Assembly: GCA_902801845.1 (NCBI GenBank)
Contig: CADCJW010000002.1
Coordinates: forward strand, 62,001-126,000
Origin: an uncultured Eubacteriales bacterium
GTDB taxonomy: Bacteria; Bacillota; Clostridia; Christensenellales; CAG-138
Direction of reading: 5' to 3'
DNA: 64,000 bases
Every line of letters begins with the position of its first letter. Positions within the stretch are counted from its first letter, which is position 1. Both the position numbers and the translations under genes were made by a program. Shown in pieces: positions 1 through 8,559 of this stretch. The notes below the pieces were generated by a model. That model saw nothing but the letters and a program-made list of their open reading frames with translations. It was not told the origin of the DNA and did not search any database.

Positions 1-309
1 CAGCTGGCCGATCTTCTCCCTGTCCGTCATGGTCGCCACATACTGGCGAAGCTTCACCTCCACGGGCACGGGCGTAGGCTCCGGCGTAGGCGTGGGCGTA
101 GGGGTCGGCGTGGGCACCGGCGTGGGCGCTTCTGTGGGCTCCGGGGTGAACAGAGGCGCGGCGGTCGCCTGCGGGGCGTCCGTATTGCTCACGATGGGGC
201 CGGATGCGGAAGTCTCTGTCGGGATATATGCGATTGGGCCGCCCGTCTCCCTCCCGCCGCAGCCGACGAGCAGGAGCAACAGGCAGAACAGGATGCACAG
301 TTTTTTCAT
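1..309 (-). CDS. Lipoprotein with Pro/Thr linker, possible GH3 beta-hexosaminidase (partial)
   Basis: Only the first 103 codons lie in the window; the gene runs off the left edge. The protein opens with Lys-Lys, a hydrophobic stretch and a lipobox ending LLVGCGG, so it should be a membrane-anchored lipoprotein lipidated at Cys17. Residues about 45 to 84 are a low-complexity linker rich in Pro, Thr and Glu (repeats of PTP and PEPT), which would hold a domain away from the membrane. The last visible residues, LRQYVATMTDREKIGQL, resemble the start of glycoside hydrolase family 3 N-acetylhexosaminidases (NagZ type), but that is inferred from one short motif. The promoter lies six bases from the ATG and no ribosome binding site is visible, so the mRNA may be leaderless. 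Confidence 0.7.
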   Translation of the reverse strand, partial: MKKLCILFCLLLLLVGCGGRETGGPIAYIPTETSASGPIVSNTDAPQATAAPLFTPEPTEAPTPVPTPTPTPTPTPEPTPVPVEVKLRQYVATMTDREKIGQL

Positions 310-315
310 GATATT

Positions 316-344
316 ACTATACCACATTCTCCGCCCTTTGACCA
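316..344 (-). promoter_or_regulatory. Promoter of the leftmost lipoprotein gene
   Basis: On the minus strand a TGGTCA box (339-344) and a TATAGT box (316-321) are 17 bp apart. Only six bases separate the -10 box from the ATG at 309, so transcription should begin at or within a base or two of the start codon. Confidence 0.55.
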
Positions 345-374
345 CCGGAAAAAACGCCCACTTAAAAGGCATTA

Positions 375-403
375 TTGACGGAGGGGAAAAAGAATGGTAT
401 CCT
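375..403 (+). promoter_or_regulatory. Promoter of the nucleoside phosphorylase gene
   Basis: TTGACG (375-380) and TATCCT (398-403) with a 17 bp spacer, 31 bp upstream of the ATG at 435. A good match to sigma-A boxes in the right place. Confidence 0.5.
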
Positions 404-434
404 CTTTGAAATATCAGCCGAAAGGAGGGAGACG

Positions 435-1232
435 ATGAAGCCGCGGTTGAAACAAGCGCTTGAGAACATGCAACGTCACAACGCCGGGGTCATGAGCCGG
501 GAATGCTTCGGCTTTGAGCCGGATGAGGTCTATGACGCGCTGGTGGTGGCTCCCGGCTGGAAACCGGACAAGACCATTTTGGACCCCTCCTTCACCGTGA
601 CCCAGCTGACTCAGCACGCCTATTTCTCCGGCTTCCTGGTGGAGAAGGGGAGTGTGAAGATCGCCTGGGCCCAAACCGCCTCCGGGGCCTGCAACGTGCT
701 GGACCACGTCCTCGTCTGCGCCGAGCTGCAGTTCAAAAAGTTTCTCTTTGCCGGAGCGGTGGGCGGCCTGGTGCCCGGCTTTCCCGTGGGCACGATCTCC
801 ACGCCCGCGGTGTGCTATGAGGGCAGCTATGCCGGAGCCTATTTCAAAGAAAAGCTGCCCGCCTTTACCCCCTTCTCCCCCGTCTATCCCCCGGACCAAG
901 CTTATGTGGACCGGGTCGTCGATCTTGGGCGGCAGTTGGGACACGAGATCAAACGGGCCAAAGTCTTTTGCACGGACTCCATTGCCCTGGAGTATTCGCA
1001 CCTGGACGAGATACGGTCCACCGGCGCGGAGCTGATCGAGATGGAGACGGCCCTCTTCTACCAGCTGGCGGACCTGTTCGAGGTGCCGGCCGTGGCGCTG
1101 CTGGCAGTGTCGGACAACTCCGCCACCGGTTCCCCCCTGCTGGGTCGGGAGGAGCCCAACATGGACTATCGCCGGGCCCGGGGTTGGGCCATCCCGGACC
1201 TCATCTATCACATCGCAAAGGGAGACGAATGA
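435..1232 (+). CDS. Nucleoside phosphorylase family protein
   Basis: A 265-residue protein of the purine/uridine phosphorylase superfamily, which splits nucleosides (or methylthioadenosine-type substrates) with phosphate into base and sugar phosphate. Family marks visible: the glycine-rich strand FLFAGAVGGLVPGFPVGTI near residue 105, and the ELIEMETALFYQLA segment near 210, the nucleoside-binding MEx(S/T/A) motif. The start is set by AAAGGAGGG five bases before the ATG at 435; a longer in-frame start at 375 has none. It ends one base before the acetyltransferase gene, so the two form an operon. The substrate cannot be read from sequence. The active-site Asp of classical PNP seems present in AVSDNSATG. 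Confidence 0.85.
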   Translation: MKPRLKQALENMQRHNAGVMSRECFGFEPDEVYDALVVAPGWKPDKTILDPSFTVTQLTQHAYFSGFLVEKGSVKIAWAQTASGACNVLDHVLVCAELQFKKFLFAGAVGGLVPGFPVGTISTPAVCYEGSYAGAYFKEKLPAFTPFSPVYPPDQAYVDRVVDLGRQLGHEIKRAKVFCTDSIALEYSHLDEIRSTGAELIEMETALFYQLADLFEVPAVALLAVSDNSATGSPLLGREEPNMDYRRARGWAIPDLIYHIAKGDE

Positions 1233-1233
1233 T

Positions 1234-1752
1234 ATGCTGCTGATGGAACCTGATATGGCGTATGCAAAAGAAATCGCCGCCTACCGGCAGGAGTTTTTGG
1301 ACGCCGGGGACTCCATGGACGGCACCGGGGGATTGCGTCGATGCCCAACCGTTCAGGAGTGGGTCGAAAAGTCCCTGCTGTACAAGGAGGCGCAGAACAC
1401 GCCGGAAAACCTGGTCCCGGCTACCCAGTTTATCTATGTGCGGGAGGCGGACCAAAAGGTGGTGGGCATGCTGCAGATCCGGCACCGTTTCAACCCATAC
1501 CTGGAAAAATACGCCGGCCACATCGGCTACAGCGTCCGGCCCTCCGAGCGGCGCAAAGGCTACGCCACGGCCATGCTCCGGGACTCCCTGCCCCACTGCC
1601 GGGAGTTAGGCATCCGGGACGTGCTCATCAGCTGCCTGGTGGGCAACGAGGGCAGCCGCCGAACCATCCTCCGTAACGGCGGCGTCTATGAAAGCACCGT
1701 CCACGAGCCGGAGCTGGATCGGGATCTGGAGCGATACTGGATACACCTGTGA
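1234..1752 (+). CDS. GNAT family N-acetyltransferase
   Basis: A 172-residue cytoplasmic acetyltransferase that would use acetyl-CoA. The acetyl-CoA pyrophosphate loop is seen as RRKGYATAML near residue 109, matching R/Q-x-x-G-x-A, preceded by the beta-4 strand GHIGYSVRPSE, and the later NEGSRRTILRNGG segment is typical of the C-terminal GNAT half. Close relatives are usually annotated only as GNAT proteins; the acceptor is not predictable. The gene starts two bases after the phosphorylase stop codon with AAAGGGAGA upstream and is followed by an intrinsic terminator at 1771, so it closes this two-gene operon. Confidence 0.85.
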   Translation: MLLMEPDMAYAKEIAAYRQEFLDAGDSMDGTGGLRRCPTVQEWVEKSLLYKEAQNTPENLVPATQFIYVREADQKVVGMLQIRHRFNPYLEKYAGHIGYSVRPSERRKGYATAMLRDSLPHCRELGIRDVLISCLVGNEGSRRTILRNGGVYESTVHEPELDRDLERYWIHL

Positions 1753-1770
1753 TACACCCAAAACACTGAA

Positions 1771-1793
1771 AAAGGACGGCTCAACCGTCCTTT
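1771..1793. terminator. Bidirectional intrinsic terminator
   Basis: Nine-base perfect stem AAAGGACGG / CCGTCCTTT with a five-base loop. T-runs follow on both strands, so it ends the acetyltransferase operon from the left and the SRP RNA from the right. Confidence 0.9.
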
Positions 1794-1800
1794 TTCAAAT

Positions 1801-2066
1801 GCGTGCACCCCGTTCTCGACAGGTCGCTACCGTCTTACCGATTGCCGGTGGCTCCTCGCAGGAGACCTCGCGGCACACGGAAGGTTCCGCTTAGTGCTGC
1901 TTCCGTCAGGATCTGACACGGTTCACAGGCTTCCGTTGCACGAGTCCCACGATTCAACGCTCCGTACGCAGGGCAGTCACCACAGCGACGAGCCTCAAAC
2001 GGGGGATGAAACCCCGCTATAGCGGATTGCGGGTACAGGGCACCGCTACCTCCCCGTCTGGCACGC
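1801..2066 (-). ncRNA. ffs: Signal recognition particle RNA, long Gram-positive type
   Basis: Reading the minus strand, the RNA contains the apical SRP helix signature GTCAGATCCTGACGGAAGCA followed by GCACTAAGC, and the Alu-domain start GGGGAGGTAGCGGTGCCCTG with TACCCGCAATCCGC, close to the Bacillus subtilis scRNA. The 5' GCGTGC (2061-2066) pairs with the 3' GCACGC (1801-1806), closing a molecule of about 266 nt, similar to the roughly 270 nt of B. subtilis. A near-consensus promoter lies just upstream and a terminator just downstream. The RNA is the scaffold of SRP for cotranslational membrane targeting with Ffh; the Alu domain is the elongation-arrest part found in Bacilli and Clostridia. 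Confidence 0.97.
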
Positions 2067-2073
2067 AAAAAGT

Positions 2074-2102
2074 ATTATACCCTGTCACGCCTCCTTTTGC
2101 AA
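2074..2102 (-). promoter_or_regulatory. Promoter of the SRP RNA
   Basis: TTGCAA (2097-2102) and a perfect TATAAT (2074-2079) separated by 17 bp. The expected start about seven bases downstream falls at 2067, matching the predicted 5' end of the RNA. Confidence 0.85.
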
Positions 2103-2193
2103 GTGGGAAATCGCCCAAAGTAGGGACCCTTTTGCATCATAAGGTCCTTCCTTGTGTTGGACTGATTTGCCACATTGTTTTCAGTTGGAACAC

Positions 2194-3132
2194 TCATGCG
2201 CTTTTCAACCCATTCTTCCGAATATCGTCCAATTCCTTCACGTTCAGGCAACCGCATTGATATAACCGCAAGTATTCCTTGGATACATCCGAATCAAAAA
2301 TCAGGACATCATCGGAATTGATCGTTACGTCAACGCCGCTGCGATACAGTTCGGCAATGGGATGCGTCTTTAGGTCCTCAACTCTCCCGAGAAGATAATT
2401 GCTGGAGGGAGTTATATTCAGCCGAATGTGATGATCCACTAGGAAGCGAACCACGGAAGGATCTTCTGCCGCCGCAATCCCATGCTGCACCTCGTCCAGT
2501 TCAAGGCACTCTACTGCACGACGCACATCGTCTGCCGTTCCCCATTCGCCCACATGCGCTTTAAGCCTAAGCCCCTCTGCCTTTGCCCGCCGATAGATGG
2601 ACTTGAAATTCTCAATTGGCTGTGCCAGCTCATCTCCATACAGATCGATAGAATAAAACGCTTTACATCCCCAGAAATGAGACAGGCAATCTTCCAGATA
2701 TGCGATATCACAATGACGAGACAGACCGATCTGAAGGCGCAACTCCATATCCGGAGCGATCTCTTGATGTGCCGTTTTAAATGCTGCCACAAGTTCTTCG
2801 ATATTCCCATGGAAAAACTGACCCAAGCCCCAGACGTCTTCGCCGATTTCCAGAATCGTAACGCCGTCTTCCTTTGCCTGCAAAAACGCAGCCCGTATCA
2901 ACAGCTTGCGGCCTTCAGGCATTTCGAACTGATCCCCCAAGTTTCGAGAATACCAAGCATGCATCTCGTTCATAGAACGGATCGGACTCTTGATCGGCTG
3001 AATATCCTTCCCTGTGTGTTTGAGCAAAAACTGCCGATTTCCGCCTAACACAAAGTGATTGTGCAGATCTGCCTTCGGGTACCTGCGGATAGCCTCAAGA
3101 CCCTCCTGTGTCAATGCATCTGAAAACTCCAT
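2194..3132 (-). CDS. Adenosine deaminase-like amidohydrolase
   Basis: A 312-residue metal-dependent deaminase of the adenosine/AMP deaminase fold. Motifs in order: KADLHNHF (metal-binding HxH), KAHVGEWG (equivalent of HAGE with the catalytic Glu), VQHGIAA (equivalent of IGHG), TPSSNYLLG and TINSDD (metal-binding Asp pair), so all catalytic positions are present. I chose the ATG at 3130-3132 because AAGGAG sits five bases upstream; a TTG 36 bases further out has no ribosome site. It stops after NGLKSA, a little short of most family members. It follows a MazG-like gene by 29 bases, and this pair is visibly AT-richer than its surroundings. The true substrate, adenosine or a modified purine, is unknown. 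Confidence 0.85.
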   Translation of the reverse strand: MEFSDALTQEGLEAIRRYPKADLHNHFVLGGNRQFLLKHTGKDIQPIKSPIRSMNEMHAWYSRNLGDQFEMPEGRKLLIRAAFLQAKEDGVTILEIGEDVWGLGQFFHGNIEELVAAFKTAHQEIAPDMELRLQIGLSRHCDIAYLEDCLSHFWGCKAFYSIDLYGDELAQPIENFKSIYRRAKAEGLRLKAHVGEWGTADDVRRAVECLELDEVQHGIAAAEDPSVVRFLVDHHIRLNITPSSNYLLGRVEDLKTHPIAELYRSGVDVTINSDDVLIFDSDVSKEYLRLYQCGCLNVKELDDIRKNGLKSA

Positions 3133-3161
3133 CCAAGCTCCTTGATCGTATAGATTCCGAT

Positions 3162-3488
3162 TTACCAACGCTTCATGTTCTTTTCAAATTTATCGGTGTA
3201 GGATCGTTTCAATTCCTCTGTCGATATTCCGTAGCATAGCAGAATGTCGTTATAATACATGAGAACATCCGCCATCTCTTCAACGAGCCTTTTTCGCAAT
3301 TCCGGATCCTCGCATGCCTTTTGCCCGCCATGCTTTTTGACGATATCGATCACTTCCCCGATTTCTCCGATCATCCATAGCAGCTGATCTTGCCCGCGTT
3401 CGGGGCAAATCGGTTTCCACAAGTCTTTGTATTTTTCCTGCAAGGCTACCTGCATTTCCAGCATCTCATTGATTCCAAAGTCATTCAT
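3162..3488 (-). CDS. MazG-like nucleotide pyrophosphohydrolase
   Basis: A 108-residue all-alpha NTP pyrophosphohydrolase of the MazG/dUTPase superfamily. The metal-binding pattern is visible as EIGEVIDIVKKHGG followed about 25 residues later by EEMADVLMYYNDIL, equivalent to ExxE and ExxD. Such proteins hydrolyse NTPs or dNTPs to monophosphate and pyrophosphate, commonly for nucleotide-pool cleaning. GAGG lies eight bases before the ATG. It is upstream of, and probably cotranscribed with, the deaminase-like gene, which suggests a joint role in purine nucleotide salvage or removal; that is inference. Confidence 0.82.
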   Translation of the reverse strand: MNDFGINEMLEMQVALQEKYKDLWKPICPERGQDQLLWMIGEIGEVIDIVKKHGGQKACEDPELRKRLVEEMADVLMYYNDILLCYGISTEELKRSYTDKFEKNMKRW

Positions 3489-3522
3489 ATTGATAACCTC
3501 AAAAAATAAGTTAAGTTGAAAA

Positions 3523-4440
3523 CTATAGAAGTCTAGAAATCACCCAATTTAGGGTATCTTTCAAGGGGCCGTCGGCGTGGGCTGCCTGAACCTCCAGCAG
3601 CGGGAGCAGGTCGGTGCGATGTTGGTTGGCCGCCAGCACCGCCGCCTGGGCCGTGAGCTTGCCGCCCTTTTTCATGTTCTTGCCGATGATTTCGAGGGCC
3701 GGTTGGATATCCCCAGCGATCAGCTTTTTAAGATCGAAGGCGGTCCTTTCCGACTCGGTCATGGGCCGAGGCCGGATGAAATGGTTCAAAGGGCATACGT
3801 CCTGGCACACCTCGCAGCCCAAGAGGCAGGTCATCCGCTCCATGACCCAGTCGGGCATGGCGGGCCCATCCTCATAGGCCCTCAGGCACCTGCGCCAATC
3901 GTACCCCTGGGGTGAGATGGCGCCGCCGGGGCAGGCATTTTGGCACCGTTTGCAGCGGATGCAGGCGTCGAAGGGGGCGCCTTTGGGCGTAAAGATCAGC
4001 TCCTCCTCGGGCAGCGCCACCATCAGCCCTTGGATCACGAACCGGGTGCCGAGGCCAGGGATGAAAATGAGGTCGCTCATGAGCCGGGCGCCGATGCCCC
4101 ACTCCACCAGCAGGCTCTTCACGGGCACCGCCGCCCGCTCCGCCCGAACGTCCCGCCCTTTCAGGGTTTGCTGCAGGGACCGCATGGCGTGGTAGCTTTG
4201 GTTGGAGGCGGGATAGTAGCCGGAAAGGCCCTCGTCGGGGGCGTAGGGCGCATAGGGCCAGATGAGAAGCAGCAGCCCGTTGGCCCAGGGCCAGGCGGCC
4301 GCCGGGTCCCCCTCGATCCAGTTTGCTTCTGGCGCAAACGCGCCGCTTGCTCGGCGGCGCGTCCATTCCTCATATTGGGGCACGGGCAGCAGATACGCTG
4401 CGGCGAAGCCCGCTTGTTTTGCCGATTCCGATAGGTTCAT
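3523..4440 (-). CDS. QueG-like double 4Fe-4S cluster protein
   Basis: A 305-residue protein resembling epoxyqueuosine reductase: a DUF1730-like N-terminal half, then two ferredoxin-type cluster motifs, CIRCKRCQNACPGG near residue 157 and CLLGCEVCQDVCP near 200, and a short HEAT-like tail. QueG makes the last step of queuosine tRNA modification with cobalamin. Here the segment around GIGARLMSDLIFIPGLGTR departs from the usual QueG GLGWxGKNT region, so the exact reaction is uncertain and it may be a paralogue. Its ATG overlaps the stop codon of the V-ATPase D subunit gene (ATGA), which ties it to that operon by translation. Confidence 0.65.
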   Translation of the reverse strand: MNLSESAKQAGFAAAYLLPVPQYEEWTRRRASGAFAPEANWIEGDPAAAWPWANGLLLLIWPYAPYAPDEGLSGYYPASNQSYHAMRSLQQTLKGRDVRAERAAVPVKSLLVEWGIGARLMSDLIFIPGLGTRFVIQGLMVALPEEELIFTPKGAPFDACIRCKRCQNACPGGAISPQGYDWRRCLRAYEDGPAMPDWVMERMTCLLGCEVCQDVCPLNHFIRPRPMTESERTAFDLKKLIAGDIQPALEIIGKNMKKGGKLTAQAAVLAANQHRTDLLPLLEVQAAHADGPLKDTLNWVISRLL

Positions 4441-5069
4441 TGAGCCTGGGATTGGAGCATCTCCTTGGTCTTCATGAGCCGGGACAGGTTCCCCCGCTCG
4501 TTCTCGTCCAGCTTCATCTGGATGGTGTGGATGGCCTCGGTGTGCTGAGGGATCATGACGTATTCGAGGGCGTTCACCCGGCGGCGAGTCTTTTCGATCT
4601 CGTCGGCCAGGCGGGCCGTGCTCTTCTCCACCTCCGCAAGCTCCAGCATCAGGGGCAGGGCCTCGGCGATGGCCTGGACCGCGCCGTCGAGATCCGCGCT
4701 GGTGGAGGAAAAACCGTAGGGATACACGATCTCCTCGGAGGTGCTCATAGAGAGCTGGGGCACGGGGATGGACAGGATGTTCTGCTTCCCCGCCTCCACC
4801 TCGATGCCCCGGGCAGGATAGAGGAGGGCTTCCTCGATCTCGTTGTTGCTCATGGTGGCCTTAGCGAGGACGAAGTTCTGCATGGCAACGGCCATCTTCG
4901 CCTCGGTCTGCTCCCTGAGCTCCTTGTTCTTCCGGGCCAGCACGATGAAGCGGCGGACCAGCTCGTCCCGCTTGTCCTTCATCATCTTATGGCCCCGCAC
5001 CGCTGTCTTGAGCCGTTTCTTCAGGTTGGACAGCTCCATGCGGGTGGGTTTATATTGAATAGCCGCCAT
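4437..5069 (-). CDS. ntpD: V-type ATPase subunit D (central shaft)
   Basis: At 210 residues this is the normal length for subunit D, the long antiparallel coiled coil that turns inside the A3B3 head. The N-terminal PTRMELSNLKKRLKTAVRGHKMMKDKRDEL is the family signature, and the C-terminal ALEYVMIPQHTEAIHTIQMKLDENER helix is also conserved. Last of the ATPase genes, 12 bases after ntpB, with its stop codon overlapping the QueG-like gene. Confidence 0.96.
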   Translation of the reverse strand: MAAIQYKPTRMELSNLKKRLKTAVRGHKMMKDKRDELVRRFIVLARKNKELREQTEAKMAVAMQNFVLAKATMSNNEIEEALLYPARGIEVEAGKQNILSIPVPQLSMSTSEEIVYPYGFSSTSADLDGAVQAIAEALPLMLELAEVEKSTARLADEIEKTRRRVNALEYVMIPQHTEAIHTIQMKLDENERGNLSRLMKTKEMLQSQAQ

Positions 5070-5081
5070 AGGCGTCCTCCC

Positions 5082-6458
5082 TTACTCCGCGGGATGATAG
5101 TACTTGTCGAGATAGGCGTCCCGAATACGCTTGAGCTCCGTCCTGGGCAGGATCCCCAGCAGCTTCCAGCCGAGATCCAACGTTTCCTCGATGGTCCGGT
5201 TGGTGTAATAGCCCTGGGAGATGTACTCCGCCTCGAAGGCGTCGGCGAACTTGGCGTAGAGCTTGTCTGTGTCGGACAGGGCCGCGTCGCCCAAAATCAC
5301 CGCCAGCTCCTTGGCGTCCTTGCCCCGGGAATAGGCGGAGAACAGCTGGTTCATGGTATCCGCATGGTCCTCCCTGGTCTTGCCCTTGCCGATGCCCTTG
5401 TCCTTCAAACGGGACAGGGACGGAAGCACGTTGATGGGCGGGGTCAGGCCCTTGCGGTACAGGTCACGGGAGAGGATGATCTGGCCCTCGGTGATATACC
5501 CGGTCAAGTCGGGGATGGGATGGGTCACGTCGTCCTCAGGCATGGACAGGATGGGGATCATGGTGATGGAGCCCTTGTTGTCCCGGATACGGCCGGCCCG
5601 CTCGTACATGGTAGCCAAGTCGGTGTACATGTAGCCCGGATAGCCGCGGCGGCCAGGCACCTCTTTGCGGGCCGCGGAGATTTCACGCAAGGCCTCGGCG
5701 TAGTTGGTGATGTCGGTGATGATGACCAGCACGTGCATGCCAAGATCATAGGCCAGATACTCCGCCGCGGTGATGGCCATACGGGGGGTGGCGATACGCT
5801 CGATGGCCGGGTCGTTCGCCAGGTTGATGAAGGTCACCGTCCGCTCGATGGCGCCGGTCTTGCGGAAATCGCTGATGAAGAAATCCGCTTCCTCGAAGGT
5901 GATGCCCACGGCGGCGAAGACCACGGCGAACTTCTCATCGGAACCCAAGACCTTGGCCTGCCGGGCGATCTGAGCCGCCAGCTGGGCGTGGGGAAGGCCG
6001 CTGCCGGAGAACACGGGGAGCTTCTGGCCCCTAACCAGGGTGTTCAAACCGTCGATGGCGGACACGCCGGTCTGGATGAACTCGGAAGGATAGTCCCGGG
6101 CGGCGGGGTTCATGGGGTTGCCGTTGATGTTGAGATGCTTCTCGGGGATCAGGGCGGGGCCGCCGTCCTTGGGCTTGCCCATGCCGTCGAAGACCCGGCC
6201 CAGCATGTCGGGGGCCACGTCCAGCTCGATAGACCTGCCCATGAAACGGGCCTTGGCGGTGCTGACCCGCAGGCCTTGGGAACCCTCGAAGAGCTGGACC
6301 AAAGCCCGATCGCCGTTGACTTCCAGCACCTTGCCCCGGCGGATGGTGCCGTCCTCCTGGACGATCTCCACCAGCTCGTCGTACTTGACGCCCTCCACCT
6401 GGTTCACCAGCATGAGCGCGCCCACGACTTCGGAAATGGTACGATATTCCTTCTGCAT
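5082..6458 (-). CDS. ntpB: V-type ATPase subunit B (non-catalytic)
   Basis: A 458-residue homologue of the beta-barrel/RecA-fold B subunit that alternates with A in the hexameric head. It has the SGSGLPH stretch where catalytic subunits carry a P-loop, then [11 protein letters not shown], and the conserved [22 protein letters not shown] block. It contributes arginines to the nucleotide site but does not itself hydrolyse ATP. The start codon shares one base with the stop codon of ntpA (TGATG), a strong sign of coupled translation of the two head subunits in equal amounts. Confidence 0.97.
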   Translation of the reverse strand: MQKEYRTISEVVGALMLVNQVEGVKYDELVEIVQEDGTIRRGKVLEVNGDRALVQLFEGSQGLRVSTAKARFMGRSIELDVAPDMLGRVFDGMGKPKDGGPALIPEKHLNINGNPMNPAARDYPSEFIQTGVSAIDGLNTLVRGQKLPVFSGSGLPHAQLAAQIARQAKVLGSDEKFAVVFAAVGITFEEADFFISDFRKTGAIERTVTFINLANDPAIERIATPRMAITAAEYLAYDLGMHVLVIITDITNYAEALREISAARKEVPGRRGYPGYMYTDLATMYERAGRIRDNKGSITMIPILSMPEDDVTHPIPDLTGYITEGQIILSRDLYRKGLTPPINVLPSLSRLKDKGIGKGKTREDHADTMNQLFSAYSRGKDAKELAVILGDAALSDTDKLYAKFADAFEAEYISQGYYTNRTIEETLDLGWKLLGILPRTELKRIRDAYLDKYYHPAE

Positions 6459-8221
6459 CAGTTCAGACCTCCTTCTACCAGGGCGCCGATCTCTTCGCCC
6501 ATCTCCTGCATGATCTGTTCATAGGCAGCGGGGGCCTCCGCCTCGGTCACGTATTTCAACCGCCCGATCTTCTCCCGCACGGGCAGGGCGATGAGCTTAT
6601 TGAAGGAAGCGTCGGCGTTCAAGGCTTCATTGGCCTTCTCGTAGTAGCCCAGGATGGTCTTGAGCATCAGGGCCTGCTTCTGGGGGGAGGTATAGGTGTC
6701 CACCTCGTGGAAGGCGTTCTGGTGCAGATAGTCCTCGCGGATGGACCGGGCAGCCTCCATGGTGAGCCGATCCTTGTGGCTGAGGGCGTCGATGCCCACG
6801 AGACGAACAATCTCATCGAGCTCGCTCTCCTCCTGGAGGATGTTCATGGTCTTCTGGACCATGCCCGACCAGTCGGGAGCCACGTTCTCGTTGAACCAGC
6901 CCTCCAGGCGATCCAGATACAGGGAATAACTCTGGAGCCAGTCGATGGCCGGGAAGTGACGGGCGTAGGCCAGCTTGGAGCTAAGGCCCCAATAGACCTT
7001 CACGATCCGGAGCGTAGCCTGGGAGACGGGTTCGGAGATATCGCCGCCCGGAGGGGACACGGCCCCGATGGCTGAGATGGCGCCGGTGACGTCGCCGGAG
7101 CCCAGAACCTTCACCACGCCGGCCCGCTCGTAGAACTCCGCGAGACGGGAGCTCAAATAGGCGGGATAGCCCTCCTCACCGGGCATCTCCTCGAGACGGC
7201 CGGACATCTCACGGAGGGCCTCGGCCCAGCGGGAGGTGGAGTCGGCCATGATGGCCACCTTATAGCCCATGTCGCGGAAGTACTCTGCGATGGTGATGCC
7301 GGTATAGATGGACGCCTCACGGGCAGCCACGGGCATGTCCGAGGTGTTGGCGATGAGGATGGTCCGCTTCATGAGGGAAAGCCCCGTCTTGGGGTCCTTC
7401 AACTCCGGGAACTCCATCAACACGTCGGTCATCTCGTTGCCGCGCTCGCCGCAGCCCACGTAGACGATGATGTCCGCGTCGGACCACTTGGCCAGCTGGT
7501 GCTGGACCACGGTCTTGCCGCTGCCGAAGGGGCCGGGCACGGCGGCCACGCCGCCCTTGGCGACCGGGAAGAGGGTGTCGATGACCCGTTGGCCGGTGAC
7601 CATGGGCTCCCTGGGGGGCAGCTTTTCCTTATAGGGGCGGCCCCGACGCACGGGCCAGCGCTGGAGCATGGGGAGCTCCACTTCCTTGCCGTCCTTCTCC
7701 AGCTTGGCGATGGGGGTGACGATGTTGGCCTCGCCCTCGAAGATCCAGGTGAGCTTCCCGGACACGCCGGGGGGCACCATGATCTTGTGGGTGACGATCT
7801 CCGTCTCCTGGACGGTGCCCAGCACGTCGCCGCCGGTAAGCTCGTCGCCCACCTTGGCCACGGGAGTAAAGGCCCACAGCTTCTCGTGATCGAGAGCGTC
7901 CACCATGACGCCGCGAGGGATCCGGTCCCCCGCCTGCTCCCGGATCTTGGTGAGGGGGCGCTGGATGCCGTCGTAGATGGATTCGATGAGGCCAGGCCCC
8001 AACTCCACGGACAGGGGCGCGCCGGTGGTGAACACGGGCTCACCGGGGCCGATGCCGCCGGTCTCCTCGTAGACCTGGATGGAGGCCCGATCTCCGCGAA
8101 GCTCGATGATCTCGCCGATGAGCTGCTGCTTCGACACGCGGACCACGTCGAACATCTGCACGTCCGCCATGCCGCTTGCCACGATGAGGGGCCCTGAAAC
8201 TTTTACGATCGTACCTTGCAT
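6458..8221 (-). CDS. ntpA: V-type ATPase catalytic subunit A
   Basis: The 587-residue catalytic subunit. The P-loop GPFGSGKT is at residues 230-237, followed by the GERGNEM segment holding the catalytic Glu and the Walker B region [21 protein letters not shown]. The non-homologous insert that marks A subunits lies around 110-200 ([15 protein letters not shown]). With B it forms the soluble V1 head in the cytoplasm. It sits in the order E-C-F-A-B-D seen in Enterococcus hirae. Length and motifs are fully conventional. Confidence 0.98.
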   Translation of the reverse strand: MQGTIVKVSGPLIVASGMADVQMFDVVRVSKQQLIGEIIELRGDRASIQVYEETGGIGPGEPVFTTGAPLSVELGPGLIESIYDGIQRPLTKIREQAGDRIPRGVMVDALDHEKLWAFTPVAKVGDELTGGDVLGTVQETEIVTHKIMVPPGVSGKLTWIFEGEANIVTPIAKLEKDGKEVELPMLQRWPVRRGRPYKEKLPPREPMVTGQRVIDTLFPVAKGGVAAVPGPFGSGKTVVQHQLAKWSDADIIVYVGCGERGNEMTDVLMEFPELKDPKTGLSLMKRTILIANTSDMPVAAREASIYTGITIAEYFRDMGYKVAIMADSTSRWAEALREMSGRLEEMPGEEGYPAYLSSRLAEFYERAGVVKVLGSGDVTGAISAIGAVSPPGGDISEPVSQATLRIVKVYWGLSSKLAYARHFPAIDWLQSYSLYLDRLEGWFNENVAPDWSGMVQKTMNILQEESELDEIVRLVGIDALSHKDRLTMEAARSIREDYLHQNAFHEVDTYTSPQKQALMLKTILGYYEKANEALNADASFNKLIALPVREKIGRLKYVTEAEAPAAYEQIMQEMGEEIGALVEGGLN

Positions 8222-8235
8222 GTGTTTGCCTCTCT

Positions 8236-8559
8236 TTACGTATTGAATAGGATATCCACGCCCACGGCCGTTTCCACGTATCCCTTCAGGTTCCGGATGC
8301 CCGTTCCCTGGGAGCCGTGGACGTCCGGGATGGGGATGATGGCGGGATAGGGTTCGGATTTAAAGGTCTCGATGGCGTCCGCGCACAGGGGATACAAGGT
8401 TTCCGTCAGATAGATGACGCCGTATCCTTCCCGGGCGAGCTGCTTGATCTGCCGATTGGCCTTTTCCCCATCGGTTTCATAGAACACATCGATGCCCACG
8501 GCCTTGAAGAGCATGACGGAGTCCTTATCGCCGATGACGGCCATCTTTGCCTTAGCCAT
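8236..8559 (-). CDS. ntpG: V-type ATPase subunit F
   Basis: A 107-residue Rossmann-like subunit that attaches to the D shaft in V1. Seen: [24 protein letters not shown] at the N-terminus, [10 protein letters not shown] in the middle and [31 protein letters not shown] at the end, the hallmark GSxGxG segment of subunit F. The Enterococcus gene for this subunit is called ntpG. It overlaps the stop codon of the C subunit gene by eight bases and lies 14 bases ahead of ntpA. Confidence 0.92.
   Translation of the reverse strand: MAKAKMAVIGDKDSVMLFKAVGIDVFYETDGEKANRQIKQLAREGYGVIYLTETLYPLCADAIETFKSEPYPAIIPIPDVHGSQGTGIRNLKGYVETAVGVDILFNT

Noticed and set aside
80..160. Short tandem repeats that might be a CRISPR or VNTR
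   Set aside because: They are codon-level repeats of PTP/PEP in a coding linker, without spacers or palindromic repeats.
29..409. Plus-strand frame with a GVGVGVG repeat near the left edge
   Set aside because: It is the reverse of the Pro/Thr linker of the minus-strand lipoprotein, which has a proper signal peptide and promoter.
3133..3168. TTG start for the deaminase-like gene overlapping the MazG-like gene
   Set aside because: No ribosome site; ATG 3132 has AAGGAG at the right distance and keeps the conserved N-terminus.
4323..6524. A plus-strand frame of 733 codons opposite the V-ATPase B and D genes
   Set aside because: Same antisense artefact; repetitive Gly/Leu/His composition, no ribosome site, and conserved ATPase genes on the other strand.
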